From Amphibacillus xylanus NBRC 15112 (GTDB lineage: Bacteria > Bacillota > Bacilli > Bacillales > Amphibacillaceae): a stretch of DNA of 64,000 nt. Below the pieces are notes generated by a model. It saw nothing but the letters and a program-made list of their open reading frames with translations, ran no database searches and was not told the DNA's origin. Position 1 is the first letter of the stretch. Each line of letters starts with the position of its first letter. This document shows, piece by piece, positions 55,181 through 64,000 of the stretch. The DNA lies in assembly GCF_000307165.1 (NCBI RefSeq), contig NC_018704.1, positions 1,240,001 through 1,304,000 on the forward strand. The letters run 5' to 3'. The translations under genes were made by a program, and so were the position numbers.

Positions 55181-55759
55181 ATGAGTACGTCAATATCTAT
55201 TCAAGACAAGAAAACTTTTATTAATTGGTTTTTAACTAATTACCAATTAAAGAAACGAGAAAGTGTCTGGATTTTAAATTATTTAATCAATCATGAAAGT
55301 CTATTGTCAAATGTTCATTTCATTAGAGAAGCAAGATTTTGCCCTAGAGGAATGATTATCTCAGCACAATGTTCTGATGAAGTTCCATTTCGCTTTTATA
55401 AAGATCATATTGTTACGACAGATGCAGAGAAGTCATTTCATGATATCCGACTAAATCGTCATGAACCAATTTATATTCAGCTATCATTTAAAAATTCACA
55501 TCAAAGTATTGAATATAATGCAGTATTAGAAGATAATCCATTTTTACCAGATGACTTTTTTATTACAAAAAAAGAAAAGCAGTTAGCAAAAGAGTTCTTA
55601 AACTATACATTATTTGAAGCAGAAAAACGACAGTTATTGAAGCAAATTGATCATGCTCTAGACAATCAAGATAAAAAGATGTTTAATGAATTAACAAAAA
55701 AGCTGAATCAACTAAAGAATAGTTATGATGCATCTAGACATATCACAGATAACGATTAA
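55181..55759 (+). CDS. ypiB: YpiB family protein
   Basis: 192 residues: WFLTNYQLKKRESVWILNYLINHE and the C-terminal IDHALDNQDKKMFNELTKKLNQL (UPF0302 type) define the family. Function is unknown. AGGGGGGAAAG precedes the ATG. In B. subtilis ypiF and qcrABC follow; here a terminator and ypjA follow instead. Confidence 0.88.
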   Translation: MSTSISIQDKKTFINWFLTNYQLKKRESVWILNYLINHESLLSNVHFIREARFCPRGMIISAQCSDEVPFRFYKDHIVTTDAEKSFHDIRLNRHEPIYIQLSFKNSHQSIEYNAVLEDNPFLPDDFFITKKEKQLAKEFLNYTLFEAEKRQLLKQIDHALDNQDKKMFNELTKKLNQLKNSYDASRHITDND

Positions 55760-55774
55760 AAAGTATTATTCTTA

Positions 55775-55807
55775 CTACCTAGAGTTTAATTCTCTAGGTA
55801 GTTTTTA
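55775..55807 (+). terminator. Terminator after ypiB
   Basis: CTACCTAGAG / CTCTAGGTAG with a 7-nt loop, then TTTTT. It occupies the place where the qcr genes would begin. Confidence 0.9.
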
Positions 55808-55924
55808 TTTAGTCAAACATCCATGATATGATTGAATAAGCAAGATATTCATTGTATGATTAATAGATATTTAAGGAATGATTTATTAATAATTTGAAAC
55901 TTTATTTGAAAGGAATTTTTAGTC

Positions 55925-56542
55925 ATGTACTGGATTTATCAGATCTTAAAGAATCGCACATTCCTAGTGCTATTATTTATCATTAATTTTTTAGGAACAA
56001 TCTACGGTTATATCTGGTATGAAAATCAACTTTTGCGAACGCCAAAGATTTTTTTGATTTTTGTTCCTGATAGCCCGACAGCGAGTCTGTTTTTCACGAT
56101 ATTTTTAGGCTTCTACATATTTGGTCGACATGTGCCATATATTGAGGCACTTGCAATGGTTACATTATTTAAGTATGGGATTTGGGCGGTAGTAATGAAC
56201 ATACTTACATTACTAATGGACGGATCACTTTCACCACAAGGGTATATGTTAATCGCCTCTCACGGAGCTATGGCAATTCAAGGTTTACTCTATGCACCAT
56301 ATTATCGATTTAAGTTAAGACATTTAGTCGTTGCAGGGCTCTGGACGCTACATAATGATATTATCGACTATGTCTTTGCGATGATGCCACATTACGGGAA
56401 ATTAGATCAATATATGAGTCAAATTGGTTATTTCACATTTTGGTTAAGTATTGCTTCTCTTGGAATTGCATACTTATTAGTTGTAAAAAACAAATTAACA
56501 TTTAACTATAAGGAAAGCACGAGTTTAAGCATATTTGAATAG
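55925..56542 (+). CDS. ypjA: DUF1405 membrane protein YpjA
   Basis: 205 residues with about six helices. FVPDSPTASLFFTIFLGFY, EALAMVTLFKYGIWAV and HNDIIDYV are the conserved polar patches of the YpjA family. Function is unknown. AAAGGAATT precedes the ATG. In B. subtilis it follows qcrC. Confidence 0.85.
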   Translation: MYWIYQILKNRTFLVLLFIINFLGTIYGYIWYENQLLRTPKIFLIFVPDSPTASLFFTIFLGFYIFGRHVPYIEALAMVTLFKYGIWAVVMNILTLLMDGSLSPQGYMLIASHGAMAIQGLLYAPYYRFKLRHLVVAGLWTLHNDIIDYVFAMMPHYGKLDQYMSQIGYFTFWLSIASLGIAYLLVVKNKLTFNYKESTSLSIFE

Positions 56543-56573
56543 GCTATAGCAAAAGGATGGGGAGGCCATTCAT

Positions 56574-56780
56574 ATGCTTGAACTATTAACAAATTATCCT
56601 CTTTATCAAGCTTTATTATTTAATGTTTCATTTCAAGGCTTGGAATTTATAAATGTTGCCTTAATTGTTTTTTCACTTATTTTTGTTTGTCTAAGTTATG
56701 TATTATTTAAATTATTTAGAGCGACACATTCAAATAATCAAAAGCATCAATTACAAGATCATGATGATGTAGTTGATTAG
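56574..56780 (+). CDS. Small single-span membrane protein of unknown function
   Basis: 68 residues. It has a hydrophobic helix (FINVALIVFSLIFVCLSYVLFKLF) and a polar tail rich in Asn, Gln, His and Asp. GGGGAGG precedes the ATG, so it is a credible gene. It lies where B. subtilis has the much larger ypjB; whether it is a remnant of that gene cannot be told. Confidence 0.65.
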   Translation: MLELLTNYPLYQALLFNVSFQGLEFINVALIVFSLIFVCLSYVLFKLFRATHSNNQKHQLQDHDDVVD

Positions 56781-56812
56781 TTACTTAAGGAAATTTAATA
56801 AAATTTTGCCCT

Positions 56813-56850
56813 AGACATAGTTTGATGTTTGTCAGACTATGTCTTTTTTT
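56813..56850 (+). terminator. Terminator after ypjA and the small membrane gene
   Basis: AGACATAGTTTGA / TCAGACTATGTCT (one mismatch) followed by TTTTTT. Confidence 0.88.
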
Positions 56851-56878
56851 GTACAATGATTTAAATGATCGTTATAAT
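56849..56878 (+). promoter_or_regulatory. Candidate sigma-A promoter of the mazG-dapB operon
   Basis: TTGTAC, 18-nt spacer, perfect TATAAT (56873-56878), 55 nt before mazG and directly behind the terminator. Confidence 0.6.
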
Positions 56879-56933
56879 AGAACTTAGATTTGTTTGACAG
56901 GTCTAAATTTTCAGAAAAGAGAGAGGTTAAGTT

Positions 56934-57296
56934 ATGACTAAGTCAATTGAAACTGATCTTCGTTTACTTCAGAAAAGAGTAGATCAATACATATCACAAT
57001 ATAAGGAAGGCTATTTTAGTCCGCTTGCGATGATCGCAAGATTTTCTGAAGAAGTTGGAGAGCTTGCACGTGAAGTTAACCATGTTTACGGTGAAAAACC
57101 AAAAAAGGATACAGAAGATGACAATTCAATTGAAAATGAACTTGGAGATTTAATGTTTGTTTTGCTCACATTTGCAAATTCATTAAATATCGATATAGCT
57201 GAGGCATTTCATCAATCATTGACAAAGATTGAATCTCGAGATAAAAATCGATGGACTAAAATTGAGAAGGTGTGTGAAGAAAATGAGTCGAATTAA
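56934..57296 (+). CDS. ypjD: MazG-type nucleotide pyrophosphohydrolase YpjD
   Basis: 120 residues: FSEEVGELAREVNHVYG (EExxE) and NELGDLMFVLLTFAN (ExxD) form the MazG metal site. It probably hydrolyses non-canonical NTPs. AGAGAGG precedes the ATG. It overlaps dapB by 14 nt, as in the B. subtilis operon. Confidence 0.92.
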   Translation: MTKSIETDLRLLQKRVDQYISQYKEGYFSPLAMIARFSEEVGELAREVNHVYGEKPKKDTEDDNSIENELGDLMFVLLTFANSLNIDIAEAFHQSLTKIESRDKNRWTKIEKVCEENESN

Positions 57297-58086
57297 TATT
57301 GTTGTAGCAGGTGCAAGCGGTAAAATGGGCAGTGAAGCACTAAGAATGATTGAAAAAGATCCAACATTGCATTTAGTTGGTTGTGTAGATTTAAGATATA
57401 ATGGGCAAAAAGTAAGTGAGATAGATGGCTTGCCTAAATTAGATGCTAAATTTTATAACGATATTAACCAATGTTTTAAAGAAGTTAAAGCAGATGTGCT
57501 TATCGATTTAACAAGTCCCAAAGTTGGTTATAAACATACTAAAGCAGCTTTATTACATGGTGTTCGTCCTGTTGTTGGGACAACTGGTTTTACAACTGAA
57601 CAATTAGAAGAACTAACTGAGCTTGCAAAAGAAAAACAAATCGGTGGAATTATTGCCCCGAACTTCGCTATGGGTGCTGTTTTAATGATGCAATTCTCTA
57701 AAATGGCAGCGAAATTTTTCCCGGATATTGAAATTATCGAGAAACATCATGATCAAAAGGTAGATGCACCATCAGGAACGGCAATTAAAACTGCTGAACT
57801 GATCCAAGAAACACGACAAAGCAAGCAACAAGGTCGCTCTGATGAAGAAGAGATCATTGAAGGAGCAAGAGGTGCTAACTATGATGGTATGAAGATTCAT
57901 AGTGTCCGCTTACCTGGTCTCATCGCACATCAAGAAGTCATCTTTGCAGGCCCTGGTGAGACCCTGACGATTAAGCATGATTCCTATCATCGTGAGTCAT
58001 TTATGTCAGGAATTCGTTTTGCAATTGATCAAGTTGTAAATTTAACTGAATTAATTTATGGATTAGAACATTTAATGTTAGACTAA
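57283..58086 (+). CDS. dapB: 4-hydroxy-tetrahydrodipicolinate reductase
   Basis: 267 residues: VAGASGKMGSEALRMI binds NAD(P)H; GTTGFT, PNFAMGAVLMMQFS, EKHHDQKVDAPSGTA with the catalytic His and Lys, and FAGPGETLTIKHDS. It is part of the diaminopimelate/lysine pathway, supplying lysA, cell wall and, in spores, dipicolinate. ATG 57283 is chosen by the family N-terminus. Confidence 0.96.
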   Translation: MSRINIVVAGASGKMGSEALRMIEKDPTLHLVGCVDLRYNGQKVSEIDGLPKLDAKFYNDINQCFKEVKADVLIDLTSPKVGYKHTKAALLHGVRPVVGTTGFTTEQLEELTELAKEKQIGGIIAPNFAMGAVLMMQFSKMAAKFFPDIEIIEKHHDQKVDAPSGTAIKTAELIQETRQSKQQGRSDEEEIIEGARGANYDGMKIHSVRLPGLIAHQEVIFAGPGETLTIKHDSYHRESFMSGIRFAIDQVVNLTELIYGLEHLMLD

Positions 58087-58119
58087 TAGATGAATGAACT
58101 GTTAAGGGAGATTAAGAAA

Positions 58120-58527
58120 ATGAAAATTTCATTAATTGCACATGACGAGAAAAAAGAAGCAATGATTCAATTTGCAACTTCTTATCAACACATTTTAGCA
58201 AAACACGATCTATTTGCGACAGGAACTACAGGTAAACGAATCCAAGAAGCAACAGGCTTAAAAGTCCATCGTTTTCAATCAGGACCTCTTGGTGGTGATC
58301 AACAAATTGGAGCAAAAATTGCTGAAAATAAAATGGATCTAGTTATTTTCTTTAGAGATCCTTTAACGGCACAACCACATGAACCGGATATTAGTGCATT
58401 GATGCGTCTATGTGATGTTTATCAAATTCCACTCGTAACGAACCTTGCTGGTGCCGAAGTGATGATTAGGGCTTTACAGGCTGGATTTTTTAGCTGGCGA
58501 GAGTTAGTCCGTGAAGATGACAAATGA
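58120..58527 (+). CDS. mgsA: Methylglyoxal synthase
   Basis: 135 residues: [63 protein letters not shown] with the catalytic Asp. It converts dihydroxyacetone phosphate to methylglyoxal. ATG 58120 follows GGGAG; the in-frame ATG 58090 lacks a ribosome site. The stop overlaps the cca start. bshB1 and bshA, which lie between mgsA and cca in B. subtilis, are absent. Confidence 0.96.
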   Translation: MKISLIAHDEKKEAMIQFATSYQHILAKHDLFATGTTGKRIQEATGLKVHRFQSGPLGGDQQIGAKIAENKMDLVIFFRDPLTAQPHEPDISALMRLCDVYQIPLVTNLAGAEVMIRALQAGFFSWRELVREDDK

Positions 58528-59729
58528 GTAAGATAATGTTTCAACTTGCATTTGAAATGATTGAAACAATTAAGAAAGCAGGTTTTCAAGCTTATGTCGT
58601 TGGAGGAGCTGTCAGAGATTATTTATTAAATAAAGAGGTTAATGACATAGATATCGCTAGTTCAGCAACACCAACGCAAATTCAAGAAATATTTGATCAA
58701 GTGATACCTGTAGGCATTGAGCACGGGACAGTTATTGTACGCTACAAGCATCAATCGTTCGAAGTGACAACATTTAGATCAGAACAAGGCTATTCTGATT
58801 ACAGACGGCCAGATCGCGTAACTTTTGTCAATTCAATTACAGATGATTTAGCTAGACGTGATTTTACGATCAATGCAATTGCGATGACAGAAGATAGTGT
58901 TTTAGTCGACCCATTTGATGGACAAGCTGATTTGGCATCTAAAATGATAAAGGCAGTAGGTAATCCCGTTGAACGTTTTACTGAAGATCCGTTAAGAATG
59001 TTACGTGCGATTCGATTTGTGAGCCAATTGAATTTTAATTTAGATCGAAATACGTGGGAAGAAATAAAAAACAATGCTGCTCTAATTGAAAAATTATCAA
59101 TTGAACGTATAACAGTAGAAATTGAAAAAATGTTTCTAGGGAAAGCACTAAAAAAAGCGATTGATTATTGTTATCAGGCAAGGTTATTTAGTCATTTGCC
59201 TATTTTTAAGCCAAAAGAAAATATGATAGATCATATTTTAACCGTAGAGCAACCATTCATTGAATTAATTGATTTATTTGTTTACTTAACAATTATTACT
59301 AATGAAGAGATTACAATAAATCAATGGTGTCAGGCTTATAAACTATCAAATAAGGCAAAAAACAGTGGTGAATCATTAAAACATCTCATTCAATTATATA
59401 AACACGAGCAGCTTTCACGACAATTAGTATACCATTTGCCGAGCGAGTTAGATGATCGTTTTATTTCTTTAATTCAACGCGTGTATCAACATTCTGTCTC
59501 GCAAGCCATGATTGATCAAATCAGGAGACAATTACCGATTACTAATCGTCGTGAGATTAAAATGAATGGCCATGACTTACAATTACTGTACCCTGGAAAA
59601 CCAAGAGGAGAATGGATAAGAGATTATTTAACTTCAATTGAAGAACAAATTATCGATGGTAGTTTAGAAAATGATTTTGAAAAAATAAAGGAGTGGATTT
59701 TAAAATGTCATCCACCCGTGAACAATTAA
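58524..59729 (+). CDS. cca: CCA tRNA nucleotidyltransferase
   Basis: 401 residues: [27 protein letters not shown] holds the catalytic Dx[29 protein letters not shown] and the C-terminal RNA-binding part follow. It adds or repairs the CCA end of tRNA. The ATG overlaps the mgsA stop by four bases (ATGA). The end overlaps birA by 25 nt. Confidence 0.95.
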   Translation: MSKIMFQLAFEMIETIKKAGFQAYVVGGAVRDYLLNKEVNDIDIASSATPTQIQEIFDQVIPVGIEHGTVIVRYKHQSFEVTTFRSEQGYSDYRRPDRVTFVNSITDDLARRDFTINAIAMTEDSVLVDPFDGQADLASKMIKAVGNPVERFTEDPLRMLRAIRFVSQLNFNLDRNTWEEIKNNAALIEKLSIERITVEIEKMFLGKALKKAIDYCYQARLFSHLPIFKPKENMIDHILTVEQPFIELIDLFVYLTIITNEEITINQWCQAYKLSNKAKNSGESLKHLIQLYKHEQLSRQLVYHLPSELDDRFISLIQRVYQHSVSQAMIDQIRRQLPITNRREIKMNGHDLQLLYPGKPRGEWIRDYLTSIEEQIIDGSLENDFEKIKEWILKCHPPVNN

Positions 59730-60682
59730 TTAAATTATTATCACACCATGCAAATACATTTGTTTCAGGACAATGGTTATCTGATCAGCTATCTATATCT
59801 CGAACAGCCGTATGGAAACAAATCAAGCAGTTAGAGGAAGATGGCTATCGATTTGAATCTGTTCCGAATAAAGGCTATCGCCTAACATATATCCCTGATA
59901 AAGTTAGTAAAAATACAGTTTATTGGGGACTAAAAACAAAATCTATTGGTAAGAAAATTGAGCATTATGATCAAATTGAGTCTACACAAACGCTAGCTAT
60001 CAAGCGTGCACAGGAAGGCTGTGACGAAGGATTAGTAATTATCGCTGAAAAACAAATAGCTGGAAGAGGTAGACGTGCACGTCATTGGGATTCAAATCAT
60101 GACAAAGGGGTTTGGTTAAGTTTGGTCTTAAGACCGGACATTATGCCGATCCAGTCACCCCAATTAACTTTATTAACTGCAACTGTTTTATTGGATGTAA
60201 TTGAAGAAATTACACAATTAAAACCAGAAGTAAAGTGGCCTAATGATATTTTAATTAATGGCAAAAAAGTTGCAGGAATTTTAACACAAGCACAGGCTGA
60301 ACATGATCAAGTCCATTATGCTGTTATTGGAATAGGCTTAAATGTTAACCAAGAAAAGAGCGAGTTAACTGATCCAATTAAGCATTCCGCAACGTCATTA
60401 CAAATTGAAACAAGTAAATCCTATTCAAAGCAACTGGTGATTCAAACGATATTAAATCGTTTTGAAGAAGTCTATTTTAACTATCTTAAAGATGGTTTTA
60501 AATCAATTAAAACGAAATGGCTTAAATCTGCTTATCGTTTGGGTGAACGCTTAGAATATAGTATTAATGGTGAAGTAAAATCAGGTGTGTTTATTGATTT
60601 GAGTGATGATGGCTGTTTAATTATTGAAAATGATGATCGACAGCAAGAAAAGCTTTACACAGCTAAAATCCATTGGTTTTAG
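59705..60682 (+). CDS. birA: Bifunctional biotin-protein ligase / biotin repressor
   Basis: 325 residues. N-terminal winged helix (FVSQWLS-like SGQWLSDQLSISRTAVWKQI), then the ligase domain with AGRGRRARHWDS, KWPNDILINGKKVAGIL and GIGLNVNQ, and a short C-terminal SH3-like domain. It biotinylates carboxylases and represses biotin genes. ATG 59705 follows AAGGAG; GTG 59693 is in frame. Confidence 0.95.
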   Translation: MSSTREQLIKLLSHHANTFVSGQWLSDQLSISRTAVWKQIKQLEEDGYRFESVPNKGYRLTYIPDKVSKNTVYWGLKTKSIGKKIEHYDQIESTQTLAIKRAQEGCDEGLVIIAEKQIAGRGRRARHWDSNHDKGVWLSLVLRPDIMPIQSPQLTLLTATVLLDVIEEITQLKPEVKWPNDILINGKKVAGILTQAQAEHDQVHYAVIGIGLNVNQEKSELTDPIKHSATSLQIETSKSYSKQLVIQTILNRFEEVYFNYLKDGFKSIKTKWLKSAYRLGERLEYSINGEVKSGVFIDLSDDGCLIIENDDRQQEKLYTAKIHWF

Positions 60683-60697
60683 AGGAGGAGCTTAATA

Positions 60698-61516
60698 ATG
60701 AAAACTCAATTTGAATTTTTAAAAATGAAACAAGCAAATGATAAAATTACGATGATCACCGCTTATGATTATCCATCAGCAAAACTAAGTGAAAAAGCTA
60801 ATATCGATATGATCCTAGTTGGTGACTCTGTTGGGATGGTTGTTCTTGGATACGATTCAACTGTTAATGTAACGTTAGATGATATGATTCATCATGGTAA
60901 AGCAGTTAGAAGAGGTGCACCAAACACATTTATCGTTGTTGATATGCCATTTATGACTTATCATGTTTCAATCGAAGATACATTAAAAAATGCAAAGAGA
61001 TTATTTCAGGAGACTAACGCTCAGGCCTTAAAAGTAGAAGGCGGTTCTGAATCGGTTATAGCTGTTATAGAGAAATTAACAGAAGCAGGTATTCCTGTTG
61101 TTGCTCATATTGGCCTTACACCACAATTAGTTAACGTGTTAGGTGGATTTAAAGTTCAAGGAAAAGATCAAAAAAATGCTGAGCGCTTAATCAAAGAAGC
61201 ACGCGCAGTTGAACAAGCGGGAGCCATTGCCTGTGTATTGGAAGGTATTCCGAGCGAATTAGGCAAAGTGATAACAGACCAATTATCGATTCCGACAATT
61301 GGAATCGGAGCTGGTATTGATTGTGATGGACAAGTGCTAGTTTATCATGATTTATTAAAATATGGCGTTGATCGTCTGCCGCGTTTTGTTAAAACATATG
61401 CTGACATGAATCATACTATTGAACAAGCTATAACAGCATATATAAATGATGTTAAGCAATTAACGTTTCCTGCTCAAGAGCATACTTATGCACTAAATCC
61501 TGATACAAAATTATAA
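60698..61516 (+). CDS. panB: 3-methyl-2-oxobutanoate hydroxymethyltransferase
   Basis: 272 residues: [47 protein letters not shown] and IPTIGIGAG are PanB motifs, with Mg2+ ligands in GDS. It makes ketopantoate. GAGGAGG precedes the ATG. First gene of panBCD. Confidence 0.97.
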   Translation: MKTQFEFLKMKQANDKITMITAYDYPSAKLSEKANIDMILVGDSVGMVVLGYDSTVNVTLDDMIHHGKAVRRGAPNTFIVVDMPFMTYHVSIEDTLKNAKRLFQETNAQALKVEGGSESVIAVIEKLTEAGIPVVAHIGLTPQLVNVLGGFKVQGKDQKNAERLIKEARAVEQAGAIACVLEGIPSELGKVITDQLSIPTIGIGAGIDCDGQVLVYHDLLKYGVDRLPRFVKTYADMNHTIEQAITAYINDVKQLTFPAQEHTYALNPDTKL

Positions 61517-61533
61517 GTAACTGGGTGATGAAT

Positions 61534-62379
61534 ATGAAAGTCATAAAATCAATCGATGAAATGAAGCAAGTGATTTCAAAGCTTAAATCAATTGAACGCT
61601 CAATTGGTTTTGTTCCGACTATGGGTTATCTACATGAAGGACATTTATCATTGCTTAAAGAGGCGAGAAAAGAAGCTGACATTGTCGTATTAAGTATTTT
61701 TGTCAATCCGCTTCAATTTGGTGAAAATGAGGATTTTGGTCATTATCCAAGAAATGAAGACCATGATCTCTTATTAGCGCAAGAAAATCATGTTGATTAT
61801 GTCTTTATGCCACAGGTTAAAGAGATGTATCCTAAATCTGTTGGTATATCTATGCAAGTTAATCAAAGAATCGGAGTTTTATGCGATAGAAGTAGACCAG
61901 GTCATTTTTCTGGTGTCGTGACTGTATTAACTAAACTATTTCATGTCATCCAACCAACATACGCTTATTTCGGTTTAAAGGATGCTCAACAAGTAGCGAT
62001 TGTTGATCTATTAATTAATGATTTTAATTTTCCAATTCAATTACGTATGGTTCCAACGGTCAGAGAAGCGGACGGTTTAGCGAAAAGTAGTAGAAATGTA
62101 AATTTATCCGACGCTGAACGAAAAGAAGCGATAAATTTATATCAATCACTTTTAATCGGTAAACAAAGAATCATTGACGGCAGACATTCTATTGATAAAA
62201 TAGAAAGAGACTTAACCGACTATTTAAATCAGCGTATATCTGGTAAAGTGGATTATGTTGAAATTTTAAGTTTCCCAAGCTTAGAACCAATTACAACCGA
62301 TGATAAACAAGTTATAATTGCTTTAGCTGTTCAATTTAAACGCGTACGATTAATAGATAATCTTATTATTAACCTGTAA
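61534..62379 (+). CDS. panC: Pantothenate synthetase
   Basis: 281 residues: FVPTMGYLHEGHLSLL (HIGH-like), SIFVNPLQFG, DRSRPGHFSGVVTVL, FGLKDAQQ and DGLAKSSRNVNL (KMSKS-like). It joins pantoate and beta-alanine. ATG 61534 follows GGGTGAT; GTG 61525 and ATG 61528 are in frame but too near that site. Confidence 0.96.
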   Translation: MKVIKSIDEMKQVISKLKSIERSIGFVPTMGYLHEGHLSLLKEARKEADIVVLSIFVNPLQFGENEDFGHYPRNEDHDLLLAQENHVDYVFMPQVKEMYPKSVGISMQVNQRIGVLCDRSRPGHFSGVVTVLTKLFHVIQPTYAYFGLKDAQQVAIVDLLINDFNFPIQLRMVPTVREADGLAKSSRNVNLSDAERKEAINLYQSLLIGKQRIIDGRHSIDKIERDLTDYLNQRISGKVDYVEILSFPSLEPITTDDKQVIIALAVQFKRVRLIDNLIINL

Positions 62380-62401
62380 TAGTTAGATTGGGGGTCTTCC
62401 T

Positions 62402-62788
62402 ATGTTTCGGACAATGATGAAATCAAAAATTCATCAAGCACGTGTAAGTGAAGCCAATTTAAATTATGTCGGAAGTATTACAATTGATCAGGATTTACTT
62501 GATGCAACTGATATTCTTCCAAATGAGAAAGTGCAAATTGTAAATAATAATAATGGGGCTCGCTTTGAGACATATGTGATTCCAGGTGAAAGAGGAAGTG
62601 GCGTCATTTGTTTAAACGGTGCAGCAGCTCGACTAGCTCAAGTAGGAGATATCGTGATTATTATTGCTTATGCAATCATTTCAGATGACGAGCTACCAAG
62701 TTTTACACCTAAAGTTGCACTTGTAGATGAATTTAATCGGATAGTTAAAATGATTGATACAGAACCACCATTAACAGAAACAATCTAA
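62402..62788 (+). CDS. panD: Aspartate 1-decarboxylase (pyruvoyl-dependent)
   Basis: 128 residues: [21 protein letters not shown] contains the Gly-Ser self-cleavage site that yields the pyruvoyl group; [12 protein letters not shown]-like and [12 protein letters not shown] follow. It makes beta-alanine for panC. GGGGG precedes the ATG. Last gene of panBCD. Confidence 0.97.
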   Translation: MFRTMMKSKIHQARVSEANLNYVGSITIDQDLLDATDILPNEKVQIVNNNNGARFETYVIPGERGSGVICLNGAAARLAQVGDIVIIIAYAIISDDELPSFTPKVALVDEFNRIVKMIDTEPPLTETI

Positions 62789-62868
62789 CATGGATAAAAT
62801 AATAAACGATCAATTATTTTTATTGTTATTTATAATAAATGGTTTAATTTTTAGATGGAGTTGATTTG

Positions 62869-64000
62869 ATGAAGACTTTTGCGATTGTAGACTTAGAGAC
62901 AACTGGTAATTCAGCACATAAAGGGGACCGAATTATTGAAGTTGCTATTGTAATTTACCGAGATGGTAAAATCATCAAGCAATATAATCAACTCATCAAT
63001 CCTGAAACACATATTTCAAGATTTATTAGCTATTTAACAGGCATCACAAATGAAACGGTCGTTGATCGACCTATTTTTTCTGAGGTCGCTCATGAGATAT
63101 ATTCGCATTTTGAAAATGTATATTTTGTTGCACATAACGTACCTTTTGATCTCGGATTTTTAAATTATGAATTAAAGAATGCAGGTTTACCTGCTATTAC
63201 TCAACCAGTTATCGACACTGTCGAGCTTAGCCGAATTTTATTGCCTCAAGCGCCAAGCTTTAAATTGGGTCATTTATCAGAGTGGCTTGGAATTTCCCAT
63301 GACGATCCACATAGAGCTTTATCAGACGCACTTGTAACAACAAAATTACTAGATTATTTATTAAAGAAATTAAACTGCTTACCGTTAACAACGATCAAGC
63401 ACTTAAAAAGACTAGCACCAGATTTTAAAAGCCAATTAAATGAAATATTGTCAGAGCAACAAGAAGCAGCAAAACAAAATAAGGCAATTAATGATCGATT
63501 TAATTATGCTTATAACATTGCATTTAAACCAATTGAAGCGAGTGTTCGAGACAATACAATAGATCAAACTCTATCATTTGGTGAGTACTTAGATACTTTG
63601 TTTAGTGAGAAATCTGAGTTAAGAAATCAAATCGCTAACTATGAGGAACGCCCTGGCCAAAAGGAAATGGCAGAGTCTATTTATCATGCATTTCAAAGTC
63701 AACAACACGCATTAATTGAAGCAGGGACTGGAACGGGTAAAACTTTAGCATATCTGATAGCTGCTTGTTATCAATCAACAAAGCAACGCCAAAAAGTATT
63801 AATTAGTACATATTTGATTCATTTACAGCAACAAATATTACTACATGAATGGCCACAATTACAGAAGGCACTCCCTTTTGAATGTGACATTGCCGTATTA
63901 AAAGGGAAAGATCATTATATAAATCTGGCCAAGTTTAGCCAAGCACTACATGAAGAGAGTTATAATTATGATCAAGTGCTAACAAAAGCTATTTTACTTA
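62869..64000 (+). CDS. dinG: DinG-family exonuclease/helicase, N-terminal part (runs off the window)
   Basis: The first 377 residues are present. The N-terminal DEDDh 3'-5' exonuclease has IVDLETTG (ExoI), HNVPFDLGFLN (ExoII) and HRALSDAL (ExoIII with the His). After a linker, the helicase begins with ERPGQKEMAESIYHAF (Q-motif) and the Walker A EAGTGTGKT. This fusion is typical of Bacilli. GGAG precedes the ATG. The rest lies beyond position 64000. Confidence 0.93.
   Translation, partial: MKTFAIVDLETTGNSAHKGDRIIEVAIVIYRDGKIIKQYNQLINPETHISRFISYLTGITNETVVDRPIFSEVAHEIYSHFENVYFVAHNVPFDLGFLNYELKNAGLPAITQPVIDTVELSRILLPQAPSFKLGHLSEWLGISHDDPHRALSDALVTTKLLDYLLKKLNCLPLTTIKHLKRLAPDFKSQLNEILSEQQEAAKQNKAINDRFNYAYNIAFKPIEASVRDNTIDQTLSFGEYLDTLFSEKSELRNQIANYEERPGQKEMAESIYHAFQSQQHALIEAGTGTGKTLAYLIAACYQSTKQRQKVLISTYLIHLQQQILLHEWPQLQKALPFECDIAVLKGKDHYINLAKFSQALHEESYNYDQVLTKAILL

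Overview
The window is one continuous piece of a low-GC (about one third G+C by eye) endospore-forming Bacillota chromosome. Gene order follows the Bacillus subtilis rnz/fur to dinG segment closely. It carries two-stage sporulation regulation (spoIIAA-spoIIAB-sigF), spore genes (spoIIM, dacF, spoVAF, dacB, spmAB, sleB-ypeB, a spoVIF-like gene, spoIVA) and typical Bacillaceae housekeeping genes. Several blocks that sit in this segment in B. subtilis are absent: resABC and qcrABC (cytochromes), menG, ndk, folE, the riboflavin operon, trpEDCFBA, bshA/bshB1 and spoVAA-AE. Loss of respiratory genes with retention of sporulation suggests a facultatively anaerobic, respiration-poor lineage such as Amphibacillus or a relative. 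That placement is inference from synteny, not a database match.

Layout. 1-5.4 kb: rnz (partial), a glycerophosphodiesterase, yqjQ, nudF, yqxK, spoIIM, fur and yqzK. 5.4-12.9 kb: xerD, dacF, the spoIIA operon, spoVAF, lysA and ppiB. 13-20.2 kb: ribT, scpAB, dacB-spmAB, rluB and resDE. 20.2-28.9 kb: a palindromic repeat, sigX-rsiX, fer, ypbB-recS, a short ypbE-like gene, ypbH and sleB-ypeB. 28.9-30.8 kb: a group IIC intron directly behind the ypeB terminator. 30.9-43 kb: ypfA, cmk-plsC-ypfD, yphA, der-gpsA, a spoVIF-like gene, spoIVA, hbs, mtrB, hepS-hepT and cheR. 43.1-44.9 kb: a second palindromic repeat split by an IS110-family element. 45.2-51.3 kb: aroF-aroB-aroH-hisC-tyrA-aroE. 51.5-53.6 kb: an ISLre2-type insertion sequence beside an N-terminally truncated membrane-protein gene. 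53.9-64 kb: ypiA, ypiB, ypjA, mazG, dapB-mgsA-cca-birA-panBCD and dinG (partial).

Regulation can be read directly at several points. There is a consensus sigma-A promoter abutting a PerR-type box at fur, sigma-F at dacF, sigma-H at spoIIAA, sigma-G at spoVAF, sigma-E at dacB and spoIVA, and an autoregulatory sigma-X promoter.

The most striking signal is the IS110 element. Its upstream non-coding region folds into two stem-internal-loop modules as in bridge RNAs. The guides in the donor loop match the element's own two ends, and those in the target loop match the two flanks in the interrupted palindromic repeat. Removing the element restores a repeat with a perfect 15-bp outer stem, so target choice can be read from one locus.
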